Shown here: one piece after another, positions 27,259-36,056 of the stretch
Layout of the letters: each line of letters opens with the position of its first letter
Numbering within the stretch: the stretch's first letter is position 1
From: Desulfarculus sp.
GTDB lineage: Bacteria > Desulfobacterota > Desulfarculia > Desulfarculales > Desulfarculaceae
NCBI GenBank assembly: GCA_016218705.1
Contig: JACRDC010000021.1
Location: 1-47,990, forward strand
Length of the DNA stretch: 47,990 bases
Direction of reading: 5' to 3'
Notes under the pieces: generated by a model
Seen by the model: only the letters and a program-made list of their open reading frames with translations
Databases searched by the model: none
Told to the model about the DNA's origin: nothing
Made by a program: the position numbers and the translations under genes

Positions 27259-28079
27259 TGCGCCCCCTGGGGCACTTGGCGCTCCTGCTGGCCTGGCTTT
27301 GTTGCTGGTCCACGGCGACCCTGGCCCATGAAGAGCGCCCCACCGGCGCGGCCCCCAGCGTGGGCGTGGCGGAGCGGCTGGGCCAGTACATACCAGAGGA
27401 CGTGGTGCTGGCCGACGAGGAGGGCCGTCCCCTGAACCTGCGCCAGATACTGACCCTGCCCACCATCCTGGTGCCGGTGTATTACTCCTGCCCAAACGCC
27501 TGCAACCTGCTGCTGGGGCGGCTGGCGCAGGTGTTGCCCCAGGTGGGCCTGCAAGCGGGACGCGATTACCAGGTGGTGACCGTGAGCTTCGATGAGCGCG
27601 AGACACCAGACCTGGCCCGGCGCAAGCACCATGACTTCAGCACGGCCCTGGCCGGCGGCTTCCCGCCCCAGCACTGGCATTTCCTCACCGGCGGCCAAGA
27701 TGCCATCGCCAAGCTGATGGAGGCCATTGGCTTTGGCTTCCAGCGCCAGGGCGACGGCTTCCAGCACCCCATGGTGCTGGTGGCCCTGTCGCCCTCGGGC
27801 AAAATCACGCGCTACCTATACGGTGGCTCGCCGCTGGCCTTTGACATCGCCATGGCCGCCGTGGAGGCCGCCGGCGACCGTCCCGGCCTGTCGGTGACGC
27901 GCGCCCTGGCCTTCTGCTACACCTATGACCCCCAGGGGCAGCGCTACGTCTTCAACCTGATGCGCGTGGCCGGCGCGGCGGTGCTGCTAGGGATACTGCT
28001 CTTCGTGGTCTTCCTGTGGGTTGGGGGCCGCCGGCGCCGGCGGCGCCAGGCCGCCAACCACAAGCGGAGCACCCCATGA
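27258..28079 (+). CDS. SCO1/SenC family copper chaperone with a C-terminal membrane anchor
   Basis: 273 residues. A signal peptide (about 1-23) leads into a thioredoxin-like SCO domain. The copper ligands are the C78-P-N-A-C82 pair and His170 (GFQHPMVLVALSP). A C-terminal hydrophobic segment (AGAAVLLGILLFVVFLWVGG) and an Arg/Lys-rich tail anchor it. Most SCO proteins carry an N-terminal anchor instead. SCO proteins load CuA of cytochrome oxidase subunit II, encoded four genes downstream. I chose the ATG at 27258 because it overlaps the cytochrome stop and starts the signal peptide; the frame is open much further upstream, but only as overlap. Confidence 0.9.
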   Translation: MRPLGHLALLLAWLCCWSTATLAHEERPTGAAPSVGVAERLGQYIPEDVVLADEEGRPLNLRQILTLPTILVPVYYSCPNACNLLLGRLAQVLPQVGLQAGRDYQVVTVSFDERETPDLARRKHHDFSTALAGGFPPQHWHFLTGGQDAIAKLMEAIGFGFQRQGDGFQHPMVLVALSPSGKITRYLYGGSPLAFDIAMAAVEAAGDRPGLSVTRALAFCYTYDPQGQRYVFNLMRVAGAAVLLGILLFVVFLWVGGRRRRRRQAANHKRSTP

Positions 28080-29710
28080 ACCCCGCCGGCCACCCGGACG
28101 CGGCGGACGACCGCGGCTTCCTGGCGCCGCCCGGGGGCAGGCGGGGCTTAGGCTCCTGGGTCTTCAGCACCGACCACAAGCGCATCGGCCTCTTGTACCT
28201 GGGGTGCATCCTGGCCCTGTTTCTGGCCGGGGCGCTATTGGGCCTGGCCATGCGGCTCAAGCTCATGACCCCAGGCAACGAGTTGTTGGCCGCCCAGACC
28301 TACAACGCCGTCTTCACCCTGCACGGGGTGATAATGATCTTCCTGGTGCTCATCCCCAGCATCCCGGCCTCCTTCGGCAACTTCCTGCTGCCCCTGCACA
28401 TCGGGGCCAACGACGTGGCCTTCCCCCGCCTGAACCTCCTGTCCTGGTGGCTCTACCTGGCGGGCGCCCTGGTGGCTTTTGTGTCCATTTTCAGCGGCTC
28501 GGGCGCGCCCGACACCGGCTGGACCTTCTACGTGCCCTTCAGCCAGCGCACCACCACCAACGTCTCGGTGGCCGTGCTGGCGGTCTTCATCCTGGGCTTC
28601 TCCTCCATCCTCACCGGACTCAACTTCGTCACCACCATCCACCAACTGCGCGCCCCGGGCCTGACCTGGCGGCGGCTGTCGCTCTTTGTGTGGTCGCTCT
28701 ACGCCACGGCCTGGATCCAGGTGCTGGCCACGCCCATCCTGGGCATCACCGCGCTACTTATCTTCTCTGAACGCGTGCTGAACCTGGGGCTTTTCGACGC
28801 CAGCCGAGGCGGCGACCCCCTGCTCTACCAGCACCTGTTCTGGATCTACTCCCACCCGGCGGTATACATCATGATCCTGCCGGCCATGGGCGTGGTCTCG
28901 GACATCATCCCGGTCTTCGCCCGCAAGCGCATCTTCGGCTACAAGATGATCGCCTTCTCCAGCCTGGCCATCGCCTCCGTGGGCTCCCTGGTCTGGGCGC
29001 ACCATATGTTCACCAGCGGCATGAGCGACCTGGCGGTGCTGGTCTTCTCCTTCCTGACCTTCATCGTGGCCGTGCCCAGCGCCATCAAGGTCTTCAACTG
29101 GCTCTCCACCCTGTACAAGGGCTCCATCAGCCTGGAGCCGCCCTTGCTCTACACCCTGGGCTTCATCTGGATGTTCTCGGTGGGGGGGCTATCGGGCCTG
29201 GCCCAGGGCGCCGCCGGCGCCAACATCCACGTGCACGACACCTATTTCGTGGTGGCCCATTTCCACTACGTGATCTTCGGCGGCACCGGCCTGGGCCTGT
29301 TCGCGGCCCTGCACTTCTGGCTGCCCAAGATGTTCGGCCGCATGTACAACCGGCGCCGGGCCCTGGCCGCCTTCTGGGTCATCCTGGCCGGCATGAACCT
29401 GCTCTACTTCCCCATGTTCATCCTGGGCCTGATGGGCATGCCCCGGCGCTACTACGACTACCTGCCACAATTCGCCACGGGCCAGTTCATGTCCACCGTG
29501 GGCTCCTGGATACTGGCCCTGGGGCTCTTGCTCATGTTCCATAACCTCTACGCCGGCCTCAGGCGTGGGCCACTGGCCGGCCCCAACCCCTGGGGCGCCG
29601 CCACCCTGGAGTGGACCCTGCCTTCGCCGCCGCCCCGCGAAAACTTCGCCCAGGAGCCGGTGGTGCATAAGGGACCCTACGACTTCCCCCGGCAGGGCGG
29701 CCATGCCTGA
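28076..29710 (+). CDS. ctaD: Cytochrome c oxidase subunit I (A2-type heme-copper oxidase)
   Basis: 544 residues with 12 predicted membrane helices. Heme and copper ligands are all present: His83 and His397 (low-spin heme), His395 (heme a3), and His260, His309 and His310 (CuB). Tyr264 is the CuB-linked tyrosine. Where A1 oxidases have GHPEVY with the proton-carrying Glu, this has Y258-S259-H-P-A-V-Y, the YS motif of A2-type oxidases. K-channel Lys338 (SAIKVF) and D-channel Asp113 (GANDVAFPR) are present. The ATG overlaps the SCO stop as ATGA. It forms the catalytic core of the caa3 complex. Confidence 0.96.
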   Translation: MNPAGHPDAADDRGFLAPPGGRRGLGSWVFSTDHKRIGLLYLGCILALFLAGALLGLAMRLKLMTPGNELLAAQTYNAVFTLHGVIMIFLVLIPSIPASFGNFLLPLHIGANDVAFPRLNLLSWWLYLAGALVAFVSIFSGSGAPDTGWTFYVPFSQRTTTNVSVAVLAVFILGFSSILTGLNFVTTIHQLRAPGLTWRRLSLFVWSLYATAWIQVLATPILGITALLIFSERVLNLGLFDASRGGDPLLYQHLFWIYSHPAVYIMILPAMGVVSDIIPVFARKRIFGYKMIAFSSLAIASVGSLVWAHHMFTSGMSDLAVLVFSFLTFIVAVPSAIKVFNWLSTLYKGSISLEPPLLYTLGFIWMFSVGGLSGLAQGAAGANIHVHDTYFVVAHFHYVIFGGTGLGLFAALHFWLPKMFGRMYNRRRALAAFWVILAGMNLLYFPMFILGLMGMPRRYYDYLPQFATGQFMSTVGSWILALGLLLMFHNLYAGLRRGPLAGPNPWGAATLEWTLPSPPPRENFAQEPVVHKGPYDFPRQGGHA

Positions 29711-30302
29711 GCCCCGCCGGGACCAGGCCGGCGCCAAGCTGGGCATGTGGCTGTTTCTGTACAGCGAGATGGTGCTCTTCGGTGGTTTGTTCCTGCTGTA
29801 TGCCGCCTACCTGCACCGCTATCAACCGGAGTTCCACCGCGCGGCCCAGGGCCTGGACGCCCTGCTGGGCGGCATCAACACCGTCGTCCTCATCACCAGC
29901 AGCCTTTTCATGGCCTTGTCGCTCACCGCCCTGCAAACGGGCCAGCCGGGTCGCTGCCTGGGGATGTTGGCCCTCACCGTGCTCCTGGGTGCAAGCTTTC
30001 TGGTCAACAAGGCCCTGGAGTGGGGCGAGAAATTCCAACACGGCATCTATCCCGGCTCACCGGGCGTGCTGGCCCTGCCCCCGGGCGAGGGCACCTTTTA
30101 CAGCCTGTATTTCGCCCTGACTGGCCTGCACGGCCTGCACGTGCTGGTGGGCGTGGTTCTCCTGGGCGTGGTCATGCTCATGCTGTGGCGCGGCCGCCTG
30201 CGCCAGGACCACCCGGCCCTGTTGGAGAACGCCGGCCTGTACTGGCACCTGGTGGACCTGATCTGGTTATTCTTGTTCCCGCTCTTCTACCTGATAACCT
30301 GA
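29703..30302 (+). CDS. ctaE: Cytochrome c oxidase subunit III
   Basis: 199 residues with five membrane helices, the short bacterial form. Conserved blocks are KLGMWLFLYSEMVLFGGLFLLY, EFHRA, NTVVLITSSLFM, FYSLYFALTGLHGLHVLVG and the closing YWHLVDLIWLFLFPLFYL. It stabilises subunit I and its lipid/oxygen pathway. I chose the ATG at 29703, which overlaps the ctaD stop by 8 bases and starts the homology; the longer upstream frame lies entirely within ctaD. Confidence 0.94.
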   Translation: MPEPRRDQAGAKLGMWLFLYSEMVLFGGLFLLYAAYLHRYQPEFHRAAQGLDALLGGINTVVLITSSLFMALSLTALQTGQPGRCLGMLALTVLLGASFLVNKALEWGEKFQHGIYPGSPGVLALPPGEGTFYSLYFALTGLHGLHVLVGVVLLGVVMLMLWRGRLRQDHPALLENAGLYWHLVDLIWLFLFPLFYLIT

Positions 30303-30323
30303 AGCTCGCCCGGAGGGCCGCGC

Positions 30324-30635
30324 ATGGACCCAGGGGACAACCAGCCCGCCCCCCGTATCCTGAGCAGCCGCCTGCTGACGGCGGTCTGGGCGGCCCTGGC
30401 CTGCCTGACCGGCCTGACCATGCTGCTGGCCAGCATTGACCTGGGTTTCTACAACGTCCTGGCCGCCCTGGCCATCGCCACGGCCAAGGCCCTGCTGGTC
30501 ATCGCCTTCTTCATGCACCTGAAATACGAAGGGCGTCTGCTGAAGGGGCTTTTGTTCCTGGCCTTCGTGCTGCTGGCCATCTTCATCGGCCTGACCTTCC
30601 TGGACCTGGCCTTCCGCGCGCCGGGGCAGTCATGA
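30324..30635 (+). CDS. ctaF: Cytochrome c oxidase subunit IV (prokaryotic type)
   Basis: 103 residues with three hydrophobic segments. The block NVLAALAIATAKALLVIAFFMHLKYEGR is diagnostic for the COX4_pro/CyoD-like family (A.a.K..lV..fFMHl). It is a small accessory membrane subunit of the oxidase. GGAGG lies 8 bases before the ATG, 21 bases after ctaE. Its stop overlaps the ctaC start as ATGA. Confidence 0.9.
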   Translation: MDPGDNQPAPRILSSRLLTAVWAALACLTGLTMLLASIDLGFYNVLAALAIATAKALLVIAFFMHLKYEGRLLKGLLFLAFVLLAIFIGLTFLDLAFRAPGQS

Positions 30636-31543
30636 CCCCCCAGGCGGTAAACGCGGTGGCCAGCGTGGACCGCGCCTTTTTGTTCATCTTCGGGGTCTCG
30701 GCGGCCATGCTGGTGCTCATCACCCTGGCCACCATCTATTTCGTCATCCGCTACAGCCGCCAGCGCCACCCCGTGCCGGCCGACTTTGACCACAACCTGC
30801 TGGCCGAGATCATCTGGACGGTCATCCCCACCCTGCTGGTGCTAGCCATGTTCTACTACGGCTGGCAGAGCTTCAGCGCCCTGCGCGGCATGCCCGAGGG
30901 GGCCATGGAGGTGAAGGTCTTGGCCCGCCAGTGGTCCTGGTCCTTCACCTACCCCAATGGCCGCCAGAGCCCTGAGCTGTACGTGCCCGTGGGCCAGCCG
31001 GTCAGGCTGGCCATAACCTCCACCGATGTGATCCACGGCTTCTACGTGCCGGCCTTCCGGGTCAAGATTGACGCCGTGCCGGGCATGACCACCCAGGCCT
31101 GGCTGCGGGCCGACCAGCCTGGCGACTACGACATATACTGCTCGGTGTACTGCGGCCTGGAGCACGCCAGGATGCTCTCGCGGGTGCGCGCCGTCAGTCC
31201 CCAGGAGTTCGAGCGCTGGCTGGTCCAGGCCCCGGACCAGGATGGAGAGGCCATCGCCCGGCGGGAGGGCTGTCTGGCCTGCCACTCCACGGACGGCAGC
31301 ATCCTGGTGGGTCCCAGCTTCAAGGGCCTCTTCGGACACCAGACCACGGTGCTGGACCAGGGCCGGCCGGTACAGGTCATGGTGGACGCCGAATTCGTCC
31401 GGCAGGTGCTGGCCGACCCTTCCCGCCGCCCCACCCAGGGCTTCCCGCCGGTGATGCCGGCTTATCCCCATATCACCCCGGAGCAGACCGCCGCCCTGGT
31501 GGAATACCTCAAGGCCCTGGGCCAAGAGGAGCACCAACATTGA
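30632..31543 (+). CDS. ctaC: Cytochrome c oxidase subunit II with fused cytochrome c (caa3 type)
   Basis: 303 residues. Two membrane helices (about 15-40 and 55-78) are followed by the CuA cupredoxin domain, with His135, Cys170, Cys174, His178 and Met181 as ligands (C-SVY-C-GLE-H-AR-M). The C-terminal cytochrome c domain has heme motif C214-LA-CH and candidate axial Met275 (PPVMPAYPH). The fused heme domain marks a caa3 oxidase that accepts electrons from a small cytochrome c such as the one encoded at 26950. There is no cleavable signal; the first helix acts as anchor. Confidence 0.96.
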   Translation: MTPQAVNAVASVDRAFLFIFGVSAAMLVLITLATIYFVIRYSRQRHPVPADFDHNLLAEIIWTVIPTLLVLAMFYYGWQSFSALRGMPEGAMEVKVLARQWSWSFTYPNGRQSPELYVPVGQPVRLAITSTDVIHGFYVPAFRVKIDAVPGMTTQAWLRADQPGDYDIYCSVYCGLEHARMLSRVRAVSPQEFERWLVQAPDQDGEAIARREGCLACHSTDGSILVGPSFKGLFGHQTTVLDQGRPVQVMVDAEFVRQVLADPSRRPTQGFPPVMPAYPHITPEQTAALVEYLKALGQEEHQH

Positions 31544-32382
31544 TCGCCGACCTGGCCAGGCTGACGCGGGCGCGGCTGGGGCTCATGGCCGCCGCCGGGG
31601 CCATGGCCGGTTACCTGCTCTGGCGGCCTCGGCCCAGCCTAGGCCTGCTGCTTACGGCGCTGGGGGCCTGGCTGCTGGCCGCGGGCTGCTCGGCCCTCAA
31701 CCAGACGCAGGAGCGCCGCCGGGACGGGGTCATGGCGCGCACCCGCCAACGGCCCCTGCCGGCTGGCCGCCTGGGCCTGGGTCCGGCCCTGGCCCTGGCC
31801 CTGGCCTGCCTGGCCCTGGCCCTGTCCCTGCTCTGGGCCGTGGGCGGGGTAGGGACGTCGCTGCTGGGCCTGGCGGTGGTGGCCCTCTACAATGGCCTTT
31901 ACACCCCCCTCAAGGGCCGTACGCCCTTTGCCCTGCTGCTGGGGGCCGTGGCAGGGGCCTTGCCGCCACTGTTGGGTTGGCTGGCCGCCGGCGGGCCGCT
32001 CCTGGGCCATCGCGCGCTCCTGGTGGCCGGGGTATTCTACTGCTGGCAGGTGCCCCACTTCGCCCTACTGGCCAGACTGCGCGCCGACGACTACCAGGCC
32101 GCCGGCCTGCCCCTGGCGGGCCTGGCGCTAAGCGGGGGCTGGGGACGCTGGCCGCTGTTGGTCTGGCTGATGGCCTACGGCACGGCCCTGGCCCTGGTGC
32201 CGGCCCTGGGCCTGGTGGCCACGCCGGCGGCCAAGATATGCCTGGCCACCCTGGCCCTGGGCCTGGGGCTGGGCGGGGCCTGGGCCTTGCGCCGGGAGCG
32301 GCTGGGGCTGTGCCTGGTCAACACCTCCCTGGCCCTGTTCCTGGCCTGCCTCATGGCCGACGCCCTCTGGCGGGGGATTTGA
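31540..32382 (+). CDS. ctaB: Heme O synthase (protoheme IX farnesyltransferase)
   Basis: 280 residues, about eight membrane helices. The UbiA-family prenyl-diphosphate motif is N-x3-E-x3-D (NQTQERRRDGVMARTRQRPL), typical of CtaB/CyoE. The second signature is YNGLYTPLKGRTPF. It farnesylates heme B to heme O for the a-type oxidase. The start is a TTG that overlaps the ctaC stop (TTGA), with AGAGGAG upstream. It ends the operon. Heme A synthase (ctaA) is not in the window. Confidence 0.93.
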   Translation: MIADLARLTRARLGLMAAAGAMAGYLLWRPRPSLGLLLTALGAWLLAAGCSALNQTQERRRDGVMARTRQRPLPAGRLGLGPALALALACLALALSLLWAVGGVGTSLLGLAVVALYNGLYTPLKGRTPFALLLGAVAGALPPLLGWLAAGGPLLGHRALLVAGVFYCWQVPHFALLARLRADDYQAAGLPLAGLALSGGWGRWPLLVWLMAYGTALALVPALGLVATPAAKICLATLALGLGLGGAWALRRERLGLCLVNTSLALFLACLMADALWRGI

Positions 32383-32417
32383 GGCCAACGGGCCTGGCCG
32401 CGCCTGGGTTCGCGCTC

Positions 32418-33098
32418 CTAGCGGCGGTCGGGGTCGTGGCTGAGCCGGTGCAGGATGAAGGGCCGGGGATGGATGGGCACCCCGTCGGGGGACGGCGGGA
32501 AGATGGGCGTGAGCCGCAGGGTGTTGTCGCCCACGAACTCGTAGCGCATGACGTTGCCGCCAAAGGCCTGGCTCAGGCCGGTGAGGTCGAAGTCCATCTC
32601 GCCCACGAACACGCCATTGACGCTGAAGCCCTCCACAAAGAAGTTGCTGAAGTCAGGATTGCGGGAGGTTTCCAATATTCGCTCGCCGGCCCGCACCGTC
32701 AGGGGGGCCGAATAGCTGCCCGAGTACAGGAACACCACCGTATCGGACCTGGTGCCCCTGGCCCGCTGCCTCTTTATGGTCACGGTTGTGCCCGCCACCG
32801 AGTGTTCCATGGCGTGCAGGCGGGGGTCGCCGGTGGTGCGGAACCCATAGATCATGCTGCCGTGGATACTCAGGCAGTGGCCGCCAATCGGCTCCAACAC
32901 CGAGGTCAGGTAATCGCGCATGCTGTCCATGTCGGCGCGCCATTGCCCGCTGAGCCGGTCGCCCGGCTGCACGGCCCGCGGGCCGTCGGCCCGGGCCTGT
33001 CCCGGCCCGACCAGGACCAAGGCCAGCAACGCCAGCGCCAGCATAACCCTCAGCCACCCCCGGCCCCGTCCGCACAGTCTCAGACATTCGCCCGTCAT
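32418..33098 (-). CDS. Secreted protein of unknown function
   Basis: 226 residues I do not recognise. Signal peptide: an Arg-rich start, hydrophobic VMLALALLALVLVG, and a likely cleavage after ARADG. The mature part has few cysteines and appears to be mostly beta strand (SGSYSAPLTVRAGERILETS; NGVFVGEMDFDLTG). No catalytic motif is obvious. GGAG precedes the ATG. It starts 23 bases after the diguanylate cyclase gene and is co-directional, so the two are likely co-transcribed. A periplasmic effector or sensor linked to c-di-GMP signalling is only a guess. Confidence 0.75.
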   Translation of the reverse strand: MTGECLRLCGRGRGWLRVMLALALLALVLVGPGQARADGPRAVQPGDRLSGQWRADMDSMRDYLTSVLEPIGGHCLSIHGSMIYGFRTTGDPRLHAMEHSVAGTTVTIKRQRARGTRSDTVVFLYSGSYSAPLTVRAGERILETSRNPDFSNFFVEGFSVNGVFVGEMDFDLTGLSQAFGGNVMRYEFVGDNTLRLTPIFPPSPDGVPIHPRPFILHRLSHDPDRR

Positions 33099-33121
33099 GG
33101 TCGTTATCTCCAGTTGGTTGC

Positions 33122-34120
33122 TTAACCCACCGAACCCTTGCCGTGGCGCTTGACGCTGAACATGGCCTGGTCGGCCAGGGCCAAGAGCCCGCGCAGGTCA
33201 GAGGCGTCCTGGGGAAAGGCCGCCACCCCCAGGCTGGCTTGCAAACTCACTTCCAGGCCTCGGTTGACCAGGTAGGCGGTGGCGCACAGGCATTGATTGA
33301 TCTCGCGGGCCTTGTCCAGGGCCTGCTGCCGGCTGGCCCCGGGCAACACCACCACGAACTCGTCGCCGCCATAGCTGACTCCGTAGGCCGGCTCGGCCAG
33401 ACAACCGCGGATGGTCTGGGCCACCTCCTGCAAGACCTGGCTGCCCATGAGGTGGCCGTGGGTGTCCACCACCCGCTTGAAGTCGTCCAGGTCCAGAAAT
33501 ATCAGGGCAAAGGGCCGGCCGGCGGACACCAGCTCCTGCAGGGATTGATACATGTGGCGGGTGTTGTATAGGCCCGTGAGGTCGTCGTGGATGGACAGGT
33601 CGTGGATGCGCTGATAGCGCCTGGCGTTCTCGGCGGCGATGGCCACGAAGTCGGCCACGGTGTTCAGAAGCTCCTTGACCGCCTCGTCCATGCGGTGGGG
33701 ATTGACCACCTCGATGGCCCCCAGGGCCTTGCCCGCGAAGACCAGCGGAGCGCACATGATGGATTGGGTGCGAAAACCCGCCATCTGGTCCACCTGGGGG
33801 AAGAAGCACTGGCAACGGCTCACGTCCTGCACCACCAGGGTCTTCTGTTGCAGCACCGCCTGTCCGGCCACGCCCTGGCCCACCTCCAGGCGAATGTCCT
33901 TGACCAGCTCCCGGTCCAGGCCCACGGTCACCTCGAAGCGCAACTGGTTGGTCTGGTCGTCAAGAAGCAGCAGCGACCAGTTGTCGGCCGGCAAAAGGGC
34001 CGAGACCCTGTCCAAGAGGGCCGCCAACAGGCGCGGCGGCTCCAGTTGGGAGGTGAGTGCCTTGCCCAGCTCCAGGCAGGCCCAAAGCTCTTTTCTTGAC
34101 AACTGCTCCGAGGATGTCAT
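33122..34120 (-). CDS. GAF-GGDEF diguanylate cyclase
   Basis: 332 residues. GAF domain at about 25-165 (AGFRTQSIMCAPLVFAGKALGAIEVVN), then a GGDEF domain (about 178-332). The linker DDLTGLYN, metal Asp210 and the active-site GGDEF (251-255) are intact, so c-di-GMP synthesis is likely. The inhibitory RxxD motif expected five residues before GGDEF is absent (AEPA), so product feedback is not expected. No membrane segment; cytoplasmic. I chose the ATG at 34120 because AAGGAG stands 7 bases before it. The upstream ATG at 34138 has no such site. Confidence 0.92.
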   Translation of the reverse strand: MTSSEQLSRKELWACLELGKALTSQLEPPRLLAALLDRVSALLPADNWSLLLLDDQTNQLRFEVTVGLDRELVKDIRLEVGQGVAGQAVLQQKTLVVQDVSRCQCFFPQVDQMAGFRTQSIMCAPLVFAGKALGAIEVVNPHRMDEAVKELLNTVADFVAIAAENARRYQRIHDLSIHDDLTGLYNTRHMYQSLQELVSAGRPFALIFLDLDDFKRVVDTHGHLMGSQVLQEVAQTIRGCLAEPAYGVSYGGDEFVVVLPGASRQQALDKAREINQCLCATAYLVNRGLEVSLQASLGVAAFPQDASDLRGLLALADQAMFSVKRHGKGSVG

Positions 34121-34153
34121 TGCCCGCTCCTTGCCCAACCTTAATGGGCAAAA

Positions 34154-34238
34154 GGCGGGCGGGGATAAACCCCGCCCCTACGAAAACCGAAACAACAACC
34201 AGCATTTTCTTTGTAGGGGATGGGTTAATCCCCGCCCG
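34154..34238. repeat. Paired palindromic repeat (two inverted copies)
   Basis: Copy 1 (34157-34177) is GGGCGGGG-ATAAA-CCCCGCCC. Copy 2 (34213-34237) is an inverted, slightly diverged version: GTAGGGG..., then an ATCCCCGCCC arm. The two face each other and can form one long hairpin as well as two short ones. A third copy stands at 42993. It lies between the acyl-CoA synthetase-like gene and the diguanylate cyclase. It looks like a REP or MITE-type dispersed element. Confidence 0.7.
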
Positions 34239-34310
34239 TGCATTTCTCAAAATGCGATACGGTTGAAATCCAATCGGTATCAAACATCATCATAGCATGC
34301 TCGCGGAGAA

Positions 34311-36056
34311 TCAAGACGGCTGGGTCACCTCGGAGGTCCAGTCCTCCTGCAAGCTCTCGAAGCCGCCCACGGGCAGGCCCAGCTCGCGGGCCTTGAGCAC
34401 CCGCCGCAGGAGCCGGCGATTGGCGTTGCGCGGCAGCTCGGGCAGGAACTCCACCTCGCTCAAGGGCAGGTCCGGGGATATCTCGGCCCGGGCCAGGGCC
34501 TTGAGCACCTCCTTGAGTTCCCACACGCCCTTGTGCCCCTGGCGCAGCACCACGAAGGCCTTGAACCAGGGCGCGCCCTCGGTGGGGGGCAGGATCACCG
34601 CGCACTCGGCCACTCCGGGGTGGTGGCTAAGGGCGCGCTCCACCTCGTAGGGACCCACCAAGCGGCCACGCACCCGCAGGATGTCGTCCTTGCGGCCATG
34701 CAGGTAGTAATAGCCGTCCTCGTCGGTGGTGGCCAGGTCGCCACTCAGGTACCAGCCCTCGCGGAAGAAGCCCTCCTCGCGGCCGGCCTCGCCCCACAGA
34801 CCCGAGAACATGGCCGGCCAGCCGGGCTGGAAGGCCAACTCACCCAGGGTCAAGAGGGGCTGGCTCTGGCCCTGACCATCCACCACCGCCGCCTGGATGC
34901 CCGGCACCGGCAGCCCGGCCGAGCCCAGCTTGATGTCGGTGCCGGGGAAGTGGGCCAGGGCGATCATGCCCATCTCGGCGCTCCACCAGGTATCGTGGAT
35001 GTGGCGGTTGAAGTTGTTGCGGAACCAGAAGAAGTTCTTGGGCGGCAGGGACCGGCCCACGGTGGCCACGTGCCCCAGGCCGGTGAGATTGTAGCGCTTG
35101 ACCAGGTCGTCGCCGGCCTGCTTGAGCAACTCGATCACTCCGGGGCGGGTGTACCAGGTGGTGGGGCGGTGGCGCTCCAGGGCGCGGTACCAGGCGGCTG
35201 GGCTGAACTCATCGCCGATCAAGAGCACCGCCGAGCCGCAGAGCCAGGGCGCCAGCCCGCCGTAGACCGTGGAGGTAACCCAGCCGGGCAGGCCGTCGGT
35301 CCAGCACAGGCTGCCCGGCCCCAGGTCCAGCACGTAGCGGCCGGTCATCATCAGGCCCACCATGCCGCCGTGCACGTGCACGGCCCCCCTGGGCGGGCCG
35401 TCGCCGCCGGAGGTGAAGACCAGGTACAGGGGATGGCTGGCCCCCACCCAGTGGGTGGCGAACTCCGTGGGCTGGGCCGGCAGCAGCCGGGTGGCCAGAT
35501 CCTCCCGGTGGTGCAGGCCGGGCAACTTGCCCTCGGTGAGTAAGAGTACCGCCTCGTAGGGCAGGGCCTCGCCCGGCAGCCGCCGGGCCAGCCAGGGGGT
35601 GGTCACCAGGACCTTGGGGTCCACCCGGGCCATGAGGCGGTAAAGCTCGTGGGGCGTGAGGTCGGGCGGCAGGGCGCAGAAGACGGCCCCCAGGCGGGCG
35701 GCGGCCAGCACCGCCAGGTGCAGTTCAGGACGCGGAGGCATGAGCACGGCCAGGCGGTCGCCGGCGGTGAGGCCCAGGCCGGCCAGCATGTTGGCCCACT
35801 GGCACGACAGCTCCTTGACCTGCCGGAAGGTGTAGGAGCTGACCTCGCCGTGGCGCTCGTAGATCAGGGCGGTCTGGTCGGGCATCTGGCCGGGTTCGGC
35901 CCAGCGGTCTATGGCCTCCTGCACCAGGTTGTATTGGCCGGTGTGCTGCCAGGTGAACTCCTGGAAGAGCTTCTCCCAGCGAAAATTGATGTAGGCCTCC
36001 TGATAGGAGCCCAGGCGGGAGGTGCGCTCCTCGGCGCGAATGCGGGTGCGTATCAC
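34311..36056 (-). CDS. Acetyl-CoA-synthetase-like AMP-forming protein lacking the catalytic lysine
   Basis: 581 residues of the ANL (AMP-binding) superfamily, closest in style to acetyl-CoA synthetase: DTWWSAEMGM (A5) and GWYLSGDLATTDEDGYYYLHGRKDDIL (A7/A8). Two core motifs are changed. The P-loop motif, normally SGSTGKPKG, is SGGDGPPRG. The A10 motif, normally LPKTRSGK, is LPRNANRR with Arg at about 548 in place of the essential, acetylatable lysine. Adenylation may therefore be weak or lost. I chose the GTG at 36056: it overlaps the deacetylase stop (GTGA) and has GGGAGG 6 bases upstream. An ATG at 36074 is the alternative. It is coupled to an HDAC-family gene. A structural or thioesterification-only role is possible. 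Confidence 0.85.
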   Translation of the reverse strand: MIRTRIRAEERTSRLGSYQEAYINFRWEKLFQEFTWQHTGQYNLVQEAIDRWAEPGQMPDQTALIYERHGEVSSYTFRQVKELSCQWANMLAGLGLTAGDRLAVLMPPRPELHLAVLAAARLGAVFCALPPDLTPHELYRLMARVDPKVLVTTPWLARRLPGEALPYEAVLLLTEGKLPGLHHREDLATRLLPAQPTEFATHWVGASHPLYLVFTSGGDGPPRGAVHVHGGMVGLMMTGRYVLDLGPGSLCWTDGLPGWVTSTVYGGLAPWLCGSAVLLIGDEFSPAAWYRALERHRPTTWYTRPGVIELLKQAGDDLVKRYNLTGLGHVATVGRSLPPKNFFWFRNNFNRHIHDTWWSAEMGMIALAHFPGTDIKLGSAGLPVPGIQAAVVDGQGQSQPLLTLGELAFQPGWPAMFSGLWGEAGREEGFFREGWYLSGDLATTDEDGYYYLHGRKDDILRVRGRLVGPYEVERALSHHPGVAECAVILPPTEGAPWFKAFVVLRQGHKGVWELKEVLKALARAEISPDLPLSEVEFLPELPRNANRRLLRRVLKARELGLPVGGFESLQEDWTSEVTQPS

